The notes under the pieces were generated by a model. It saw nothing but the letters and a program-made list of their open reading frames with translations. It made no database searches and had not been told where the DNA came from. From the NCBI RefSeq assembly GCF_000148995.1, contig NZ_GL538352.1, positions 964,761 to 1,028,760 on the forward strand: a stretch of 64,000 nucleotides of DNA. The letters run 5' to 3'. This document shows, piece by piece, positions 36,436-45,646 of the stretch. The stretch comes from Listeria grayi DSM 20601. GTDB taxonomy: Bacteria; Bacillota; Bacilli; Lactobacillales; Listeriaceae. The position numbers and the translations under genes are program-made. Position 1 is the first letter of the stretch, and the number at the start of each line of letters is the position of its first letter.

Positions 36436-38238
36436 ATGACATTTATTTTGGTTTACTCTCTTGCTGCCTTAGCTTTTCTGATTGTTTTCAACTTACTTCT
36501 AAAGAAACGTTCGTCCAGAAACAATACCTTAAAAAACAGACCTAAGAAAACGAGGAAACCAGCTGCTACTGAGAAAGATACTGCGCTGGCAAAAGAGGAA
36601 ACGCTACAGCAAAATCAAACAGAAGAGTTGCTTCCTGCCGCTCCTTCTGAAGAACCAAAAGCACAAGCACCTAGCAAAAATAACAATTACCCCGATCATC
36701 TCGTCACCTTATTGATGGTTTTGATCTTGGGTGCCTTTGTTACTATTTTGAATCAAACCTTACTAAATAATGCCCTACCAAAAATCATGAACAGCTTCAA
36801 TGTCACCACGAATACAGCGCAATGGCTTTCTACAGCCTATATGCTTGTAAATGGTGTCGTTATCCCTTTTAGTGCTTTCTTGATTGAAACGATCAGTTCA
36901 CGTAAACTATTCATCTTTGCCATGAGTATGTTTGGGATCGGTACTTTGATCGCTGGGGTCGCACCTACATTCTCGATCCTATTGATCGGACGGATGGTTC
37001 AAGCAGTCGGTGCTGGTATCATCATGCCACTTATGACTACTTTATTCATGGTGCTTTTCCCACCAGAAAAACGTGGTTCCGTCATGGGGATCATGGGGGT
37101 CGCGATGATCTTCGCACCTGCGATCGGACCAACACTTTCCGGGTATATCGTTGAATATTCTACGTGGCGATTACTCTTCTGGGTCGTGCTTCCAATCGCG
37201 CTTTTAGATATTATTCTAGCGCTAATCTACTTTAAAGATGTTGGTGAAAGATCTTATCCGAAATTGGACGTATGGGGACTCATTTTCTCCACGATCGGTC
37301 TTAGTTCCCTACTTTACGGATTCAGTGAAGCTGGTAATGACGGCTGGACAAGCACTACCGTGGAAGTGACGATTGCCATTGGGGTTATCTTCCTAATCGC
37401 CTTCGTCGTCAGAGAATTCTTGACGGATCATCCGCTGCTCAATTTGCGGGTCTTCAAGTTCCCGATTTTCACCCTTGCATCTGTGATCAATTTGATCGTG
37501 ACGATGTCTTTATTCGCAAGTATGATCTTACTACCTGTTTACTTGCAAAACATCCGTGGTTTTACGCCAGTAGAATCCGGACTCTTGCTACTTCCAGGTG
37601 CGATCATCATGGGGATCATGTCCCCGATAGCCGGTGCCCTTTTTGATAAAGTCGGTGCCCGCCCGCTTGCGATCGTTGGCCTTTTGGTCATGATCTTTAC
37701 GACATGGGAATTCGGGAATCTAACACTAGATGATTCCTTACTTTATATTGGAACATTATATACGATCCGCTCATTTGGTATCTCACTTGTTATGATGCCG
37801 ATTATGACCGAAGCTCTTAACAGCGTACCACGTGAACTTTCGGCTCATGCTACAGCGACATTCAACACACTACGGCAAATCGCTGGTTCACTAGGAACAG
37901 CCATTCTTGTTACGGTAATGAGTACACGTACTAATGTTCATCGTGAGATTGCAAATAGTGTTTACACCACGAACAATATGCATTTTATGCAAAGTCTTCA
38001 AGAAAAAATCATGCACCTCATGCAAAGCATGGGTATCAGTGCACAAGAAGCGCAGCAAACCATCATTGGTCAAATCGTGACCTATGTTTCCCGTCATTCC
38101 GCTGTACAAGGCATCAACGACGCTTTCATCGTTGCTACCCTTGTTACGATTTTAGGATTGATCGTTTCTATCTTCTTATCACGTGCGAAGATCCCAGGTA
38201 TTCATAAAACCTATGATGCTTCTAACGAAAGTAAATAA
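36436..38238 (+). CDS. EmrB-type MFS multidrug exporter (DHA2) with N-terminal extension
   Basis: The core from about residue 90 has 14 predicted membrane segments with typical DHA2 sequence (TILNQTLLNNALPKIM, GRMVQAVGAGIIMPLMTTLF, LLPGAIIMGIMSPIAG). Unusually, about 88 residues precede it: one extra membrane helix (2-20) and a charged, Pro/Glu/Lys-rich linker. That gives a 600-residue protein against about 470-510 for the usual family member. It is the last gene of the MarR operon and is expected to expel drugs or lipophilic compounds using the proton gradient. Confidence 0.9.
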   Translation: MTFILVYSLAALAFLIVFNLLLKKRSSRNNTLKNRPKKTRKPAATEKDTALAKEETLQQNQTEELLPAAPSEEPKAQAPSKNNNYPDHLVTLLMVLILGAFVTILNQTLLNNALPKIMNSFNVTTNTAQWLSTAYMLVNGVVIPFSAFLIETISSRKLFIFAMSMFGIGTLIAGVAPTFSILLIGRMVQAVGAGIIMPLMTTLFMVLFPPEKRGSVMGIMGVAMIFAPAIGPTLSGYIVEYSTWRLLFWVVLPIALLDIILALIYFKDVGERSYPKLDVWGLIFSTIGLSSLLYGFSEAGNDGWTSTTVEVTIAIGVIFLIAFVVREFLTDHPLLNLRVFKFPIFTLASVINLIVTMSLFASMILLPVYLQNIRGFTPVESGLLLLPGAIIMGIMSPIAGALFDKVGARPLAIVGLLVMIFTTWEFGNLTLDDSLLYIGTLYTIRSFGISLVMMPIMTEALNSVPRELSAHATATFNTLRQIAGSLGTAILVTVMSTRTNVHREIANSVYTTNNMHFMQSLQEKIMHLMQSMGISAQEAQQTIIGQIVTYVSRHSAVQGINDAFIVATLVTILGLIVSIFLSRAKIPGIHKTYDASNESK

Positions 38239-38240
38239 AC

Positions 38241-38272
38241 AAAATCCCTCAATCATGATTGAGGGATTTTTT
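38241..38272. terminator. Bidirectional terminator after emrB-type gene
   Basis: A perfect stem (38243-38253 with 38258-38268, AATCCCTCAAT arm) is followed by TTTTTT. It also serves the convergent minus-strand gene ending at 38271. Confidence 0.85.
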
Positions 38273-38624
38273 ATAACTGATAATGCAGCCGGAATATTTT
38301 CGGATCCTCCTCCGCATAATCGATGCTGACCCATTTGCCCTGCTCAAACATGCTACGGTTTTTCGTTGCGGTCCAAACTTTTCTGGTCGCTTGATAAGTT
38401 TCTCCGTTTTTAAGTTTGAAAGTCACTGTCAGTTTTACTTTACGACTTGATTCACCGCGAGCACGGCTGATATCATTTCCTGATGTATGGCTTGAAAATT
38501 CACTGGCAGTTATTTCTGCATTAGTCTCGACCCAAGTAAGTTTGGACCGTTTAGCGCTACTGATCTGGATCAAGATAATTGCCGTGATCACAAAAACAAT
38601 AAGTACAATCAAGAATCCTAGCAA
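38271..38624 (-). CDS. Membrane-anchored protein of unknown function (DUF2500/DUF3592-like)
   Basis: The 117-residue protein has one N-terminal membrane helix (2-22) and a small beta-rich domain: TWVETNAEITASEF, KVKLTVTFKLKNGETYQATRKVW, and GKWVSIDYAEEDPKIFRLH. This layout of alternating strands after an anchor is seen in DUF2500/DUF3592-type proteins; the assignment is tentative. The start follows AGGTGA-like sequence. No functional clue from neighbours. Confidence 0.75.
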   Translation of the reverse strand: MLGFLIVLIVFVITAIILIQISSAKRSKLTWVETNAEITASEFSSHTSGNDISRARGESSRKVKLTVTFKLKNGETYQATRKVWTATKNRSMFEQGKWVSIDYAEEDPKIFRLHYQL

Positions 38625-38640
38625 ATCTATTCACCTCATT

Positions 38641-38686
38641 TTAAAAAACGCCCTCCGCAGGGAAATGCAGAGAGCGTTTATTTTTT
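38641..38686 (-). terminator. Terminator of asnB
   Basis: A 13-pair stem (38666-38678 with 38647-38659 on the minus strand) with a short loop is followed by TTTTTT, directly after the asnB stop. Confidence 0.85.
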
Positions 38687-38688
38687 TA

Positions 38689-40554
38689 TTATTTACCAAA
38701 GTCATACTTATCTTCTACATAGATCGAATACCAGATCATGAAGATAACGACGGTCCAGATCTTACGGCTGTAATCAAATTTGCCAGCACAATGATCATCT
38801 AGCAATTGCAAGACATATTCCTTGTTGATCAAGTGGTCCGTGGCAGATTCGCGGATGATCGTTTTCACCCAGCTGTTCATTTCATCTTTCAGCCAATGAC
38901 GGATCGGAACTGGGAAACCTAGCTTGCGGCGGTTCAGTACATGTTCCGGTACAAATGTTTCTGCAGCTTTTCTTAAGATATATTTCGTTGTTCCTTGGGT
39001 TGTTTTTAAGGATGCTGGAATTTTTGCTGCCACATCGAATACTTCTTTATCCAAGAATGGTACACGTACTTCTAGCGAATTGGCCATCGTCATACGGTCT
39101 GCTTTCAGCAAGATGTCGCCGCGCAACCATGTGTGAATATCGATGTACTGCATGCGTTCCACTGGATTGTAGCCCTCTGTTGCGGCATAAAATGGATCGG
39201 TGATGTTGGTATAATCATGGCCTTCTTGATATTTCGGCAACAAGATCCGTTTTTCTTTTTCGGTAAACATTTTAGCGTTTCCGATGTAGCGCTCTTCCAT
39301 CGGCGTTGTTCCGCGTTCTAAGAAACTCTTTCCTTTCATTCCTTCTGGCATGATGCGGGAAACGCGGTTAAGCATTGTTTTCAGTGCTTTTGGCATTTTG
39401 TTAAAGCCGGCTAATGAATTGGGTTCATTATAAATATTGTAACCGCCGAACAATTCGTCAGCACCTTCTCCCGACAATGCAACTTTAACTTGCTTGCGTG
39501 CTTCACGAGATAGGAAATAAAGCGGAATCGCAGCAGGGTCAGCCAATGGATCGTCCATGTGCCAAACGATTTTCGGCAATTCATCCATATATTCCTGTGG
39601 TGAGATCACGTAGCTGATATTTTCCACGCCTAATTTATCAGCCGTTTCTTTCGCAACGTCGATCTCGCTGAATCCGTCGCGTTCAAAACCGACAGAAAAT
39701 GTCTTGATGGCTGGGTGGTATTCTTTGGCGATCGAGGCAATGATCGAAGAATCGATCCCGCCGGATAAGAATGAACCAACTGGTACATCAGAACGCATAT
39801 GTACGTTGACAGAGTCATACAGCACATCGCGGATTTCTTTGATCAATGTTTGCTCAGCCGTATTCACGGGTGCAAAACTTGTTTGCCAGTATTTTGTGAT
39901 CTGCATTGGTTCTCCAATTTTCTTCGTGAAATAATGACCTGGCAGTAATTTTTTCACAGAAGTCGTCAATGTATCTGGTTCGGGAACAAATTGGAATGTC
40001 ATGTAATTTTGCAAAGAAACTTCGTCTAATGTTTGATTTTTCAGCGCATGCAAAATCGATTTCTTTTCAGAACCAACATACAGCTTGCCGTCTTCTTCTG
40101 CATAGAAAAATGGTTTGATCCCAAAATGATCGCGCGCACCATAAACTTGGTTTGTTTCTTTGTCCCAAATGACAAATCCAAACATACCGCGCAGGTGTTT
40201 TGCCGTTTCTTCTTTATGTTTAGCATACATTGCGATAATGACTTCTGTATCACTTTCTGTTTCAAAGTGCATACCCTCTTTTACCAATCCTTCACGTAGC
40301 TCTACATAATTATAGATCTCGCCATTGAAAATGATCCAATAACGTTCGTTTTCATAAGTAAGCGGCTGATGCCCGTTTTCTACATCTATAATACTCAATC
40401 GTCTAAATCCAAATTGGATATGTTCATCTGTATAATAGCCTTCGTCATCTGGACCACGATGAGTGATCATTTTATTCATTTCTCTAAATACGTCTTTTTC
40501 TTCGCCTGTAATCTCGGCGATGCGGTCATGCACGCATCCGATAAATCCACACAT
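38689..40554 (-). CDS. asnB: Asparagine synthase, glutamine-hydrolysing
   Basis: It makes asparagine from aspartate, glutamine and ATP. The N-terminal Ntn glutaminase domain begins MCGFIGC, so Cys 2 becomes the nucleophile; THRGPDDEGYY and RLSIID are further signatures. The synthetase domain has LSGGIDSSIIASIA (PP-loop). ATG 40554 was chosen because only this start exposes Cys 2, and GGAG lies seven bases upstream; seven extra in-frame codons upstream were rejected. At 621 residues it is the longer Bacillus-type AsnB. Confidence 0.95.
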   Translation of the reverse strand: MCGFIGCVHDRIAEITGEEKDVFREMNKMITHRGPDDEGYYTDEHIQFGFRRLSIIDVENGHQPLTYENERYWIIFNGEIYNYVELREGLVKEGMHFETESDTEVIIAMYAKHKEETAKHLRGMFGFVIWDKETNQVYGARDHFGIKPFFYAEEDGKLYVGSEKKSILHALKNQTLDEVSLQNYMTFQFVPEPDTLTTSVKKLLPGHYFTKKIGEPMQITKYWQTSFAPVNTAEQTLIKEIRDVLYDSVNVHMRSDVPVGSFLSGGIDSSIIASIAKEYHPAIKTFSVGFERDGFSEIDVAKETADKLGVENISYVISPQEYMDELPKIVWHMDDPLADPAAIPLYFLSREARKQVKVALSGEGADELFGGYNIYNEPNSLAGFNKMPKALKTMLNRVSRIMPEGMKGKSFLERGTTPMEERYIGNAKMFTEKEKRILLPKYQEGHDYTNITDPFYAATEGYNPVERMQYIDIHTWLRGDILLKADRMTMANSLEVRVPFLDKEVFDVAAKIPASLKTTQGTTKYILRKAAETFVPEHVLNRRKLGFPVPIRHWLKDEMNSWVKTIIRESATDHLINKEYVLQLLDDHCAGKFDYSRKIWTVVIFMIWYSIYVEDKYDFGK

Positions 40555-40662
40555 GCTCATTCTCCTCATCTTCATAATTCTTAAATCTAGTTATATCACA
40601 ACGTCTATCATATCATAAAAAAGCGGTATTTGAATAGTGAAACAATGAATAGTTTTACAAGC

Positions 40663-40699
40663 AAAAATGTCCCTTGCCGGTTACTTGGCAAGAGACATT
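40663..40699 (-). terminator. Terminator of metK
   Basis: A 13-bp stem with one mismatch (40687-40699 with 40666-40678), then TTT, just after the metK stop. Confidence 0.75.
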
Positions 40700-40702
40700 G
40701 AA

Positions 40703-41902
40703 TCAAGCATTTTCTACTAAGGTACGCAAAGCATCTTTTTTATCGGTTTTTTCCCACGGCAAATCGATATCCGCGCGGCCAAAGTGACCGAATGCAGCTG
40801 TTTGCTTGTAGATCGGGCGTCTTAGATCAAGCATTTGGATGATTCCTGCCGGACGTAAGTCGAATAATTGGTTCACCGCATCGATCAAAGCCTGTTCCGA
40901 ATAGTTGCTTGTTCCATAAGTATCGATGGAGATACTCACTGGCTTAGCAACACCGATCGCATAAGCAAGCTGCACTTCTGCTTTGTCCGCCAAACCGCTG
41001 GCTACAATGTTTTTCGCTACATATCTAGCAGCGTATGCACCGGAACGGTCTACTTTGGTTGGATCCTTACCGGAAAACGCACCGCCGCCATGTCTTGCAT
41101 AACCACCGTATGTATCTACGATAATTTTCCGGCCAGTCAACCCGGCATCCCCTTGTGGTCCGCCAATGACGAAACGGCCAGTTGGATTGATGAAGTATTT
41201 TGTATTTTCGTCTAATAATGTTGGATCAATAACAGCACTGATTACATGTTCATGCAGATCTTTTGCGATTTGCGCTTGCTCGATGTCCGGATGGTGCTGC
41301 GTCGAGATAACGATGGTATCGACACGGCTAGGCTGATCATTTTCATCATATTCCACTGTAACTTGTGTTTTTGCATCTGGACGTAAATAATCGATTGTCC
41401 CATCTTTGCGCAATTCGGCGATTTTCCGTGATAAGCCATGTGCCAAGTAAATCGGCAGTGGCATTAACGTTTCTGTTTCATTCGTTGCAAAACCGAACAT
41501 CAACCCTTGGTCTCCAGCGCCGATCGATTCGATTGCTTCATCCTTTGTCAACCCTCGCGTTTCTAATGCTTCATCCACACCTTGCGCGATATCTGGTGAT
41601 TGTTCATCAATAGCTGTCAATACCGCACAGGTTTCTGCATCGAACCCGTATTTAGCACGTGTGTATCCGATCCCTTTGATCGTATCCCGTACGATCCTTG
41701 GGATGTCTACATAAACAGAAGTGGAGATTTCCCCTGCTACAAGCACAAGGCCAGTAGTAACTGTCGTTTCGCATGCAACTCGTGCATCTGGATCTTTCGC
41801 AATGATTGCATCTAAAATCGCGTCAGAGATCTGATCTGCGATTTTGTCTGGATGCCCATCAGAAACGGATTCTGATGTAAATAAGTGACGATTCTTTGCC
41901 AA
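40703..41902 (-). CDS. metK: S-adenosylmethionine synthetase
   Basis: It makes SAM from methionine and ATP. The 399-residue protein has [20 protein letters not shown], the hexapeptide GAGDQG(LMFG) and the P-loop-like [19 protein letters not shown]. It starts at TTG 41902 with GGAGG eight bases upstream. A SAM-I riboswitch precedes it, so its product shuts it off. Confidence 0.98.
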   Translation of the reverse strand: MAKNRHLFTSESVSDGHPDKIADQISDAILDAIIAKDPDARVACETTVTTGLVLVAGEISTSVYVDIPRIVRDTIKGIGYTRAKYGFDAETCAVLTAIDEQSPDIAQGVDEALETRGLTKDEAIESIGAGDQGLMFGFATNETETLMPLPIYLAHGLSRKIAELRKDGTIDYLRPDAKTQVTVEYDENDQPSRVDTIVISTQHHPDIEQAQIAKDLHEHVISAVIDPTLLDENTKYFINPTGRFVIGGPQGDAGLTGRKIIVDTYGGYARHGGGAFSGKDPTKVDRSGAYAARYVAKNIVASGLADKAEVQLAYAIGVAKPVSISIDTYGTSNYSEQALIDAVNQLFDLRPAGIIQMLDLRRPIYKQTAAFGHFGRADIDLPWEKTDKKDALRTLVENA

Positions 41903-41944
41903 TTGTATTTCCTCCTTTAAATCTTACAAGGCGTCCGGGCTAAA

Positions 41945-42116
41945 TAAAAACCTTTTCTCTAATATGGCCATAGGCGCACAGAGAAAAGGCAGAATTTGTA
42001 TACCTTCGCTCTCATCGTTCAGGAAATCACTTTCCTGCAACAGGTTAGCACCTTACATCAATTTCATGTAGGTTGCTGGGCTTCAAAGGGCCAGTCCCTC
42101 TACCGCTCTGGATAAG
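41945..42116 (-). promoter_or_regulatory. SAM-I (S-box) riboswitch of metK
   Basis: The minus strand shows the S-box core: CTTATC (P1, 42111-42116), GAGGGACTGGCCC, AAGCCCAGCAACC, a P3 hairpin, GGTGCTAA and the closing GATGAG (about 42010). The terminator stem 41980-41989 with 41951-41960 is followed by T5. SAM binding should favour termination. Confidence 0.95.
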
Positions 42117-42261
42117 ATTAAATTTAATATTTGATTGTACTTCCACATCTTTAGAAGAATTCATGCGCTTCTTCAATCAGTGATAAAACTAATTATAAAT
42201 TAAACTGTGGATAAAAGCAATATGAAAATCAAACAATGTTGGGTTCTTGCAAGATTTTCAT

Positions 42262-42630
42262 TTAAACAGCCGGAGTCGCCACTCCGATCGCATTTAAAAG
42301 CTCCATGATCTTGCCACGATACTTCGCCACAAAAGCATAGACGCGGTCGCCAAACCATTTTGCAAAAGGCAAATATAGTAGTAAAGACAGAATCGTTGTC
42401 AGTGGCAGCTGCCAAAGGATCCTTCTGATCGCGCTGAAGCCACGCAGAACTTTTCCACTCGATGTCACTAGATGGATCTCTGATTCCAGTTCTTCTTGTG
42501 AAAACAGAACACCTTGATAGCGCTCTAGTTCGATCCATTCCAAATTTCGCAGCCAATCTAATTTTTTCGCCATATTTTTGGAAAGCCGGCAGAACCCGCA
42601 GTTTCCATCATACAAGACAATATCTTTCAT
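42262..42630 (-). CDS. DCC-family thiol-disulfide oxidoreductase-like protein (DUF393)
   Basis: The 122-residue protein begins MKDIVLYDGNCGFCRLSKN, with the DGxCxxC motif that names the DCC family and suggests thiol redox chemistry. It continues with FSAIRRILWQLP and the LLYLPFAKWFGDRVYAFVAKYR region. ATG 42630 is chosen from two adjacent ATG codons behind AGGAGG; longer readings lack support. Function in the cell is not established. Confidence 0.85.
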   Translation of the reverse strand: MKDIVLYDGNCGFCRLSKNMAKKLDWLRNLEWIELERYQGVLFSQEELESEIHLVTSSGKVLRGFSAIRRILWQLPLTTILSLLLYLPFAKWFGDRVYAFVAKYRGKIMELLNAIGVATPAV

Positions 42631-42791
42631 CATAACCCCTCCTACTTTTCTTTTTCCGCTTATCATTAATTTAAACATATGGTATGATAGGAAAATAGAA
42701 ATATAGTTCCGTTATCGAGCGTGGTAGTAGCAAGTCATTGCTTGAACGGAAACTGATTTTAATTTGGCAAGATGTATAAAGGAGTTTTTTT

Positions 42792-43085
42792 ATGGATATT
42801 TTTCCTCTAGCAGGCATTATTTTTATTGGCTTTTTTGCAGTGATTTGTTTATTTGAATTTATTTTAAAATGGCGCTGGTTCAAATACTTGATCGTGACGC
42901 TCGCATTGATCGCAAGTGGCGTGATCTTTTTCTTCAGCTTTTACGGGGCTGGTTTAAGTCAAACCAAAATCGCGATCTCATTATTTTTAGCAACACTTGC
43001 AGCTTATATCTTTTCCCTGCTGCTCAGCCTGATCCACCTCTTTGTTCGGCGCGGCTCTAAGCCAAAAAAAGCAACCAAAGCATAA
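42792..43085 (+). CDS. Small three-helix membrane protein of unknown function
   Basis: The 97-residue protein starts behind AAAGGAG. Three hydrophobic segments (about 5-24, 30-50, 58-82) are followed by a very basic C-terminal tail (RRGSKPKKATKA). No motif allows a function. It is a single gene, followed directly by a 28-bp hairpin repeat that can act as terminator. Confidence 0.75.
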   Translation: MDIFPLAGIIFIGFFAVICLFEFILKWRWFKYLIVTLALIASGVIFFFSFYGAGLSQTKIAISLFLATLAAYIFSLLLSLIHLFVRRGSKPKKATKA

Positions 43086-43088
43086 AAT

Positions 43089-43116
43089 CTGAGCCCATTC
43101 TGTATAGAGTGGGCTC
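43089..43116. repeat. 28-bp hairpin repeat, copy 1
   Basis: GAGCCCA and TGGGCTC form the arms of a hairpin after the small membrane gene. The same 28 bases recur at 43278-43305 with one change (A to G in the loop). Confidence 0.85.
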
Positions 43117-43277
43117 AGACTGAAGAAAAACACCATTTCAATCATTATTTTACTGTTTTCAGCTTGGTGAAAAATGATTAGATTCTAGGCAAAGCTGAGT
43201 ACCGAAGCGGAGCGTACTTCTGTACGTGAGCACCGGAACGCAGGCTTTAACGACGAAGATGAGCGTTTTTCGCCAAG

Positions 43278-43305
43278 CTGAGCCCATTCTGTGTAGAGTG
43301 GGCTC
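43278..43305. repeat. 28-bp hairpin repeat, copy 2
   Basis: The second copy, followed by TTTATT, ends seven bases before the ribosome binding site of the serine hydrolase gene. The 160 bases between the copies hold AAGCTGAG twice and a CGTAC-TTCT-GTACG hairpin and look like an intergenic repeat element. Confidence 0.85.
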
Positions 43306-43327
43306 TTTATTGAAAGGAGATACAAGC

Positions 43328-44392
43328 ATGCGAAGATACCAAAAACAGCTTTGGTTTGGCATCGTCTTTCTGGGAATTTTGCTGGTATTCTTTTTTTATT
43401 ACAAAACTGCCCAGCCAAAACGAGCGCAAACTGATAAAACAGATAAAAAAATCTCCAATCTTATAAAACAAAAACATGTGAGTGGAACGCTTCTGCTTGC
43501 CGCTGATCACAAAGTCACCTCGATACATACTTATGGAGATGCGAATCATTCGACAAATAAGGCGAACCAAAAAGCGCAGCTCTATCCAATTGCCTCCTTG
43601 CAGAAATTATATACGGCGGTAATTGTCGGACAATTGATTGAAGAACACCGGCTTCGCTATGATAGCAAATTATCCGATTTTGTAAAAACTGCCCCTCAAG
43701 CTGATAAGGTCACTGTCGAGCAGTTACTGAGCCATACCTCAGGCTATTCCATGCCGGAAACCGCGCCAAGCACTCTATTGACTACCGAATCTACTGAATT
43801 GAGGAATGCAATCCAGCATACGACTTTTTCGGATAAACAGACGTATGCCTATTCTAATGTCAACTATACCTATTTAGCAGCGATCATTGCTGATTTAGAA
43901 CAAAAAAGTTATCAAGCGGTCGTTCACAAGCGACTGCTCGATAAATGGCAACTCGCCCATACCCTTTTCTGGGATGAACTTCCTACTACTGCCTTTCTCC
44001 CGAATGAGTACCGATATGATGAAGCAACCAAGCAAGAATATACACAGAAAGAACTGCAATATTCTCAGAAATTAATGAGTAGCCTGCTCGGTGCTGGTAA
44101 TTTATACAGCAATGTCGAGGATCTCTGGCGTTTTCAAAGTTTGTTGACAACGAATAAACTGCTGACTGCGCAAACAACGAAAAAGATCTTGCTAGTTTCC
44201 GGATTTATGGATCCTGCTACAGATAAGATCCGATTTAGCGGAAATATTTCGGCAGATGGACAACGAGGCGGCTTTGGTTCAGTCATCTACGGCGATCCAG
44301 ACACAGGAAAATTTGTGATTTTCCTAGGTAATCAAACAGCTCATGCTAACTTGAATGATATCGCCGAAACGATTTATTCGTATACAAAATAA
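43328..44392 (+). CDS. Membrane-anchored serine hydrolase of the beta-lactamase/PBP-like family
   Basis: The 354-residue protein has one N-terminal membrane anchor (about 8-25), so the catalytic domain faces outside. SxxK is SLQK (S90-K93) in PIASLQKLYTA. YxN is seen in AYSNVNYTYLA (about 177). HTSGY follows the pattern of class C beta-lactamase-like esterases and D-Ala-D-Ala carboxypeptidases. The third box is not a clear KTG, so the exact substrate (peptidoglycan peptide, teichoic acid D-Ala ester) is open. ATG 43328 has AAAGGAG upstream; the longer frame from 43226 crosses the repeat and was rejected. Confidence 0.85.
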   Translation: MRRYQKQLWFGIVFLGILLVFFFYYKTAQPKRAQTDKTDKKISNLIKQKHVSGTLLLAADHKVTSIHTYGDANHSTNKANQKAQLYPIASLQKLYTAVIVGQLIEEHRLRYDSKLSDFVKTAPQADKVTVEQLLSHTSGYSMPETAPSTLLTTESTELRNAIQHTTFSDKQTYAYSNVNYTYLAAIIADLEQKSYQAVVHKRLLDKWQLAHTLFWDELPTTAFLPNEYRYDEATKQEYTQKELQYSQKLMSSLLGAGNLYSNVEDLWRFQSLLTTNKLLTAQTTKKILLVSGFMDPATDKIRFSGNISADGQRGGFGSVIYGDPDTGKFVIFLGNQTAHANLNDIAETIYSYTK

Positions 44393-44419
44393 AAAAGACC
44401 GGAACTGTCCGGTCTTTTT
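44392..44419. terminator. Bidirectional terminator, serine hydrolase and lactate dehydrogenase-like gene
   Basis: A perfect stem (44392-44402 with 44409-44419) has A/T runs at both ends and sits between two convergent stops. Confidence 0.88.
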
Positions 44420-45326
44420 ATTTTACAGTTTGATAAGCAGCGGAAATCACTTGCGCTGATGCTTCTAGCGCTGCTGTTTCGCTCTCTTTTAAATGCATCG
44501 CTACGGAGTGAATAATTCCTTCTTTCCCAAGTAATGCCGGTTTGCCGATGTAGACGTCTAGTGCTTCATCGTAAACAGACAACGGGAAAACTTGTCTGGC
44601 GTCATTGAAAACTGCTGCTGTGAGCTTCGCTGCAATCGTAGCGATTCCAAAGCTGGTCCAACCTTTACCAAGCAGAATTTTCCAGCCACCACCCCGCACA
44701 CTGTCTTTTAATGCTGGCAGGTCAAAGTCTTTCGCTTCTGGAAGCGATTGGATTGCTGTACCCGCCACGTTGACAGTTGACCAAGCGATAAATTGCGATT
44801 CGCCGTGTTCACCCAAAACATAGCCATCTACACTCTTGGGATTGATCGCAAGTGCTTCTCCGACAACACGTTTCATTCTCGCCGTATCCAAGGAAGTCCC
44901 TGTTCCAAAGACGCGGTCCTTTGGAAAACCGCTTTCCGCTTGAATCATCATCGTGATTACATCACATGGGTTTGTGATATTGATGATGATCCCTTTAAAT
45001 CCGCTCGCAACGATTTTAGGAACGATTTCTTTAATGATTTTACTCGTTGCTTTTAATTCTTCCATTCGATCTTCATGAAGCAGATCTGATTGCCCAACAG
45101 CAATGACAATAACGTCTGCCGTGCGAAGTTCATTGTAATCCTGTGTATGTATAGTGGTATGAAAAGCTGTCAGCGAAGCCATATCGCGTAGTTCGATCGC
45201 CTCGCTTTCTGCTTTTTCCTGATTCTTGTCTATTAAAACGATTTCATCACAAATGCCTTGCGTCACTACGGAAAAAGCAACTTCTGCCCCGACATGACCT
45301 ACTCCGATAATTCCAAGTTTCCGCAT
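44418..45326 (-). CDS. L-lactate/malate dehydrogenase family protein, specificity uncertain
   Basis: The 302-residue NAD-dependent 2-hydroxyacid dehydrogenase has the Rossmann motif GIIGVGHVGAEVAF and ITNPCDVI. The catalytic Asp-Arg region is GTGTSLDTARMKR and the catalytic His lies in GEHGES. The mobile loop reads VGQSDLLHEDRMEEL rather than the usual lactate dehydrogenase loop with Gln near GETR, so it may prefer another 2-oxoacid, as L-2-hydroxyisocaproate dehydrogenases do. ATG 45326 follows GGAGG. No linked metabolic genes. Confidence 0.87.
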   Translation of the reverse strand: MRKLGIIGVGHVGAEVAFSVVTQGICDEIVLIDKNQEKAESEAIELRDMASLTAFHTTIHTQDYNELRTADVIVIAVGQSDLLHEDRMEELKATSKIIKEIVPKIVASGFKGIIINITNPCDVITMMIQAESGFPKDRVFGTGTSLDTARMKRVVGEALAINPKSVDGYVLGEHGESQFIAWSTVNVAGTAIQSLPEAKDFDLPALKDSVRGGGWKILLGKGWTSFGIATIAAKLTAAVFNDARQVFPLSVYDEALDVYIGKPALLGKEGIIHSVAMHLKESETAALEASAQVISAAYQTVK

Positions 45327-45343
45327 GCCCTCGCCTCCTCTTT

Positions 45344-45586
45344 CTAATTACTTGAATTAAGTGTCATCAATTCATATTTAATAATCGTTTGGTTATTTTC
45401 CCAAATCAGTTTGCGTGCGATCCCTTGCCCATTTGTTTCCCCGTCTCTTGTTTTACGTACATCAACCGGGATGTCGATCGGATAGATCCGATATCCTGCT
45501 TTCGTCAATTCAAAAAAGTTATCATCTAATCGTTTTTCTTTTCCTTTTGTGACAATGATGGTATTGACTTCAAGTGGCATTCCCAT
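45344..45586 (-). CDS. DUF2584-family small protein
   Basis: The 80-residue protein (MGMPLEVNTIIVTKGKE ... YRIYPIDIPVDVRKT ... ELMTLNSSN) matches the DUF2584 pattern from memory. ATG 45586 has GGAGG upstream; nine further in-frame codons overlap this site and were not used. It lies 17 bases upstream of the dehydrogenase start and may share its transcript. Function unknown. Confidence 0.78.
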   Translation of the reverse strand: MGMPLEVNTIIVTKGKEKRLDDNFFELTKAGYRIYPIDIPVDVRKTRDGETNGQGIARKLIWENNQTIIKYELMTLNSSN

Positions 45587-45646
45587 CGCTCTCACCTCCA
45601 TTACCTTTATCATAGCAAAAAATATCGCTGCTGCCTACCAATCTTT

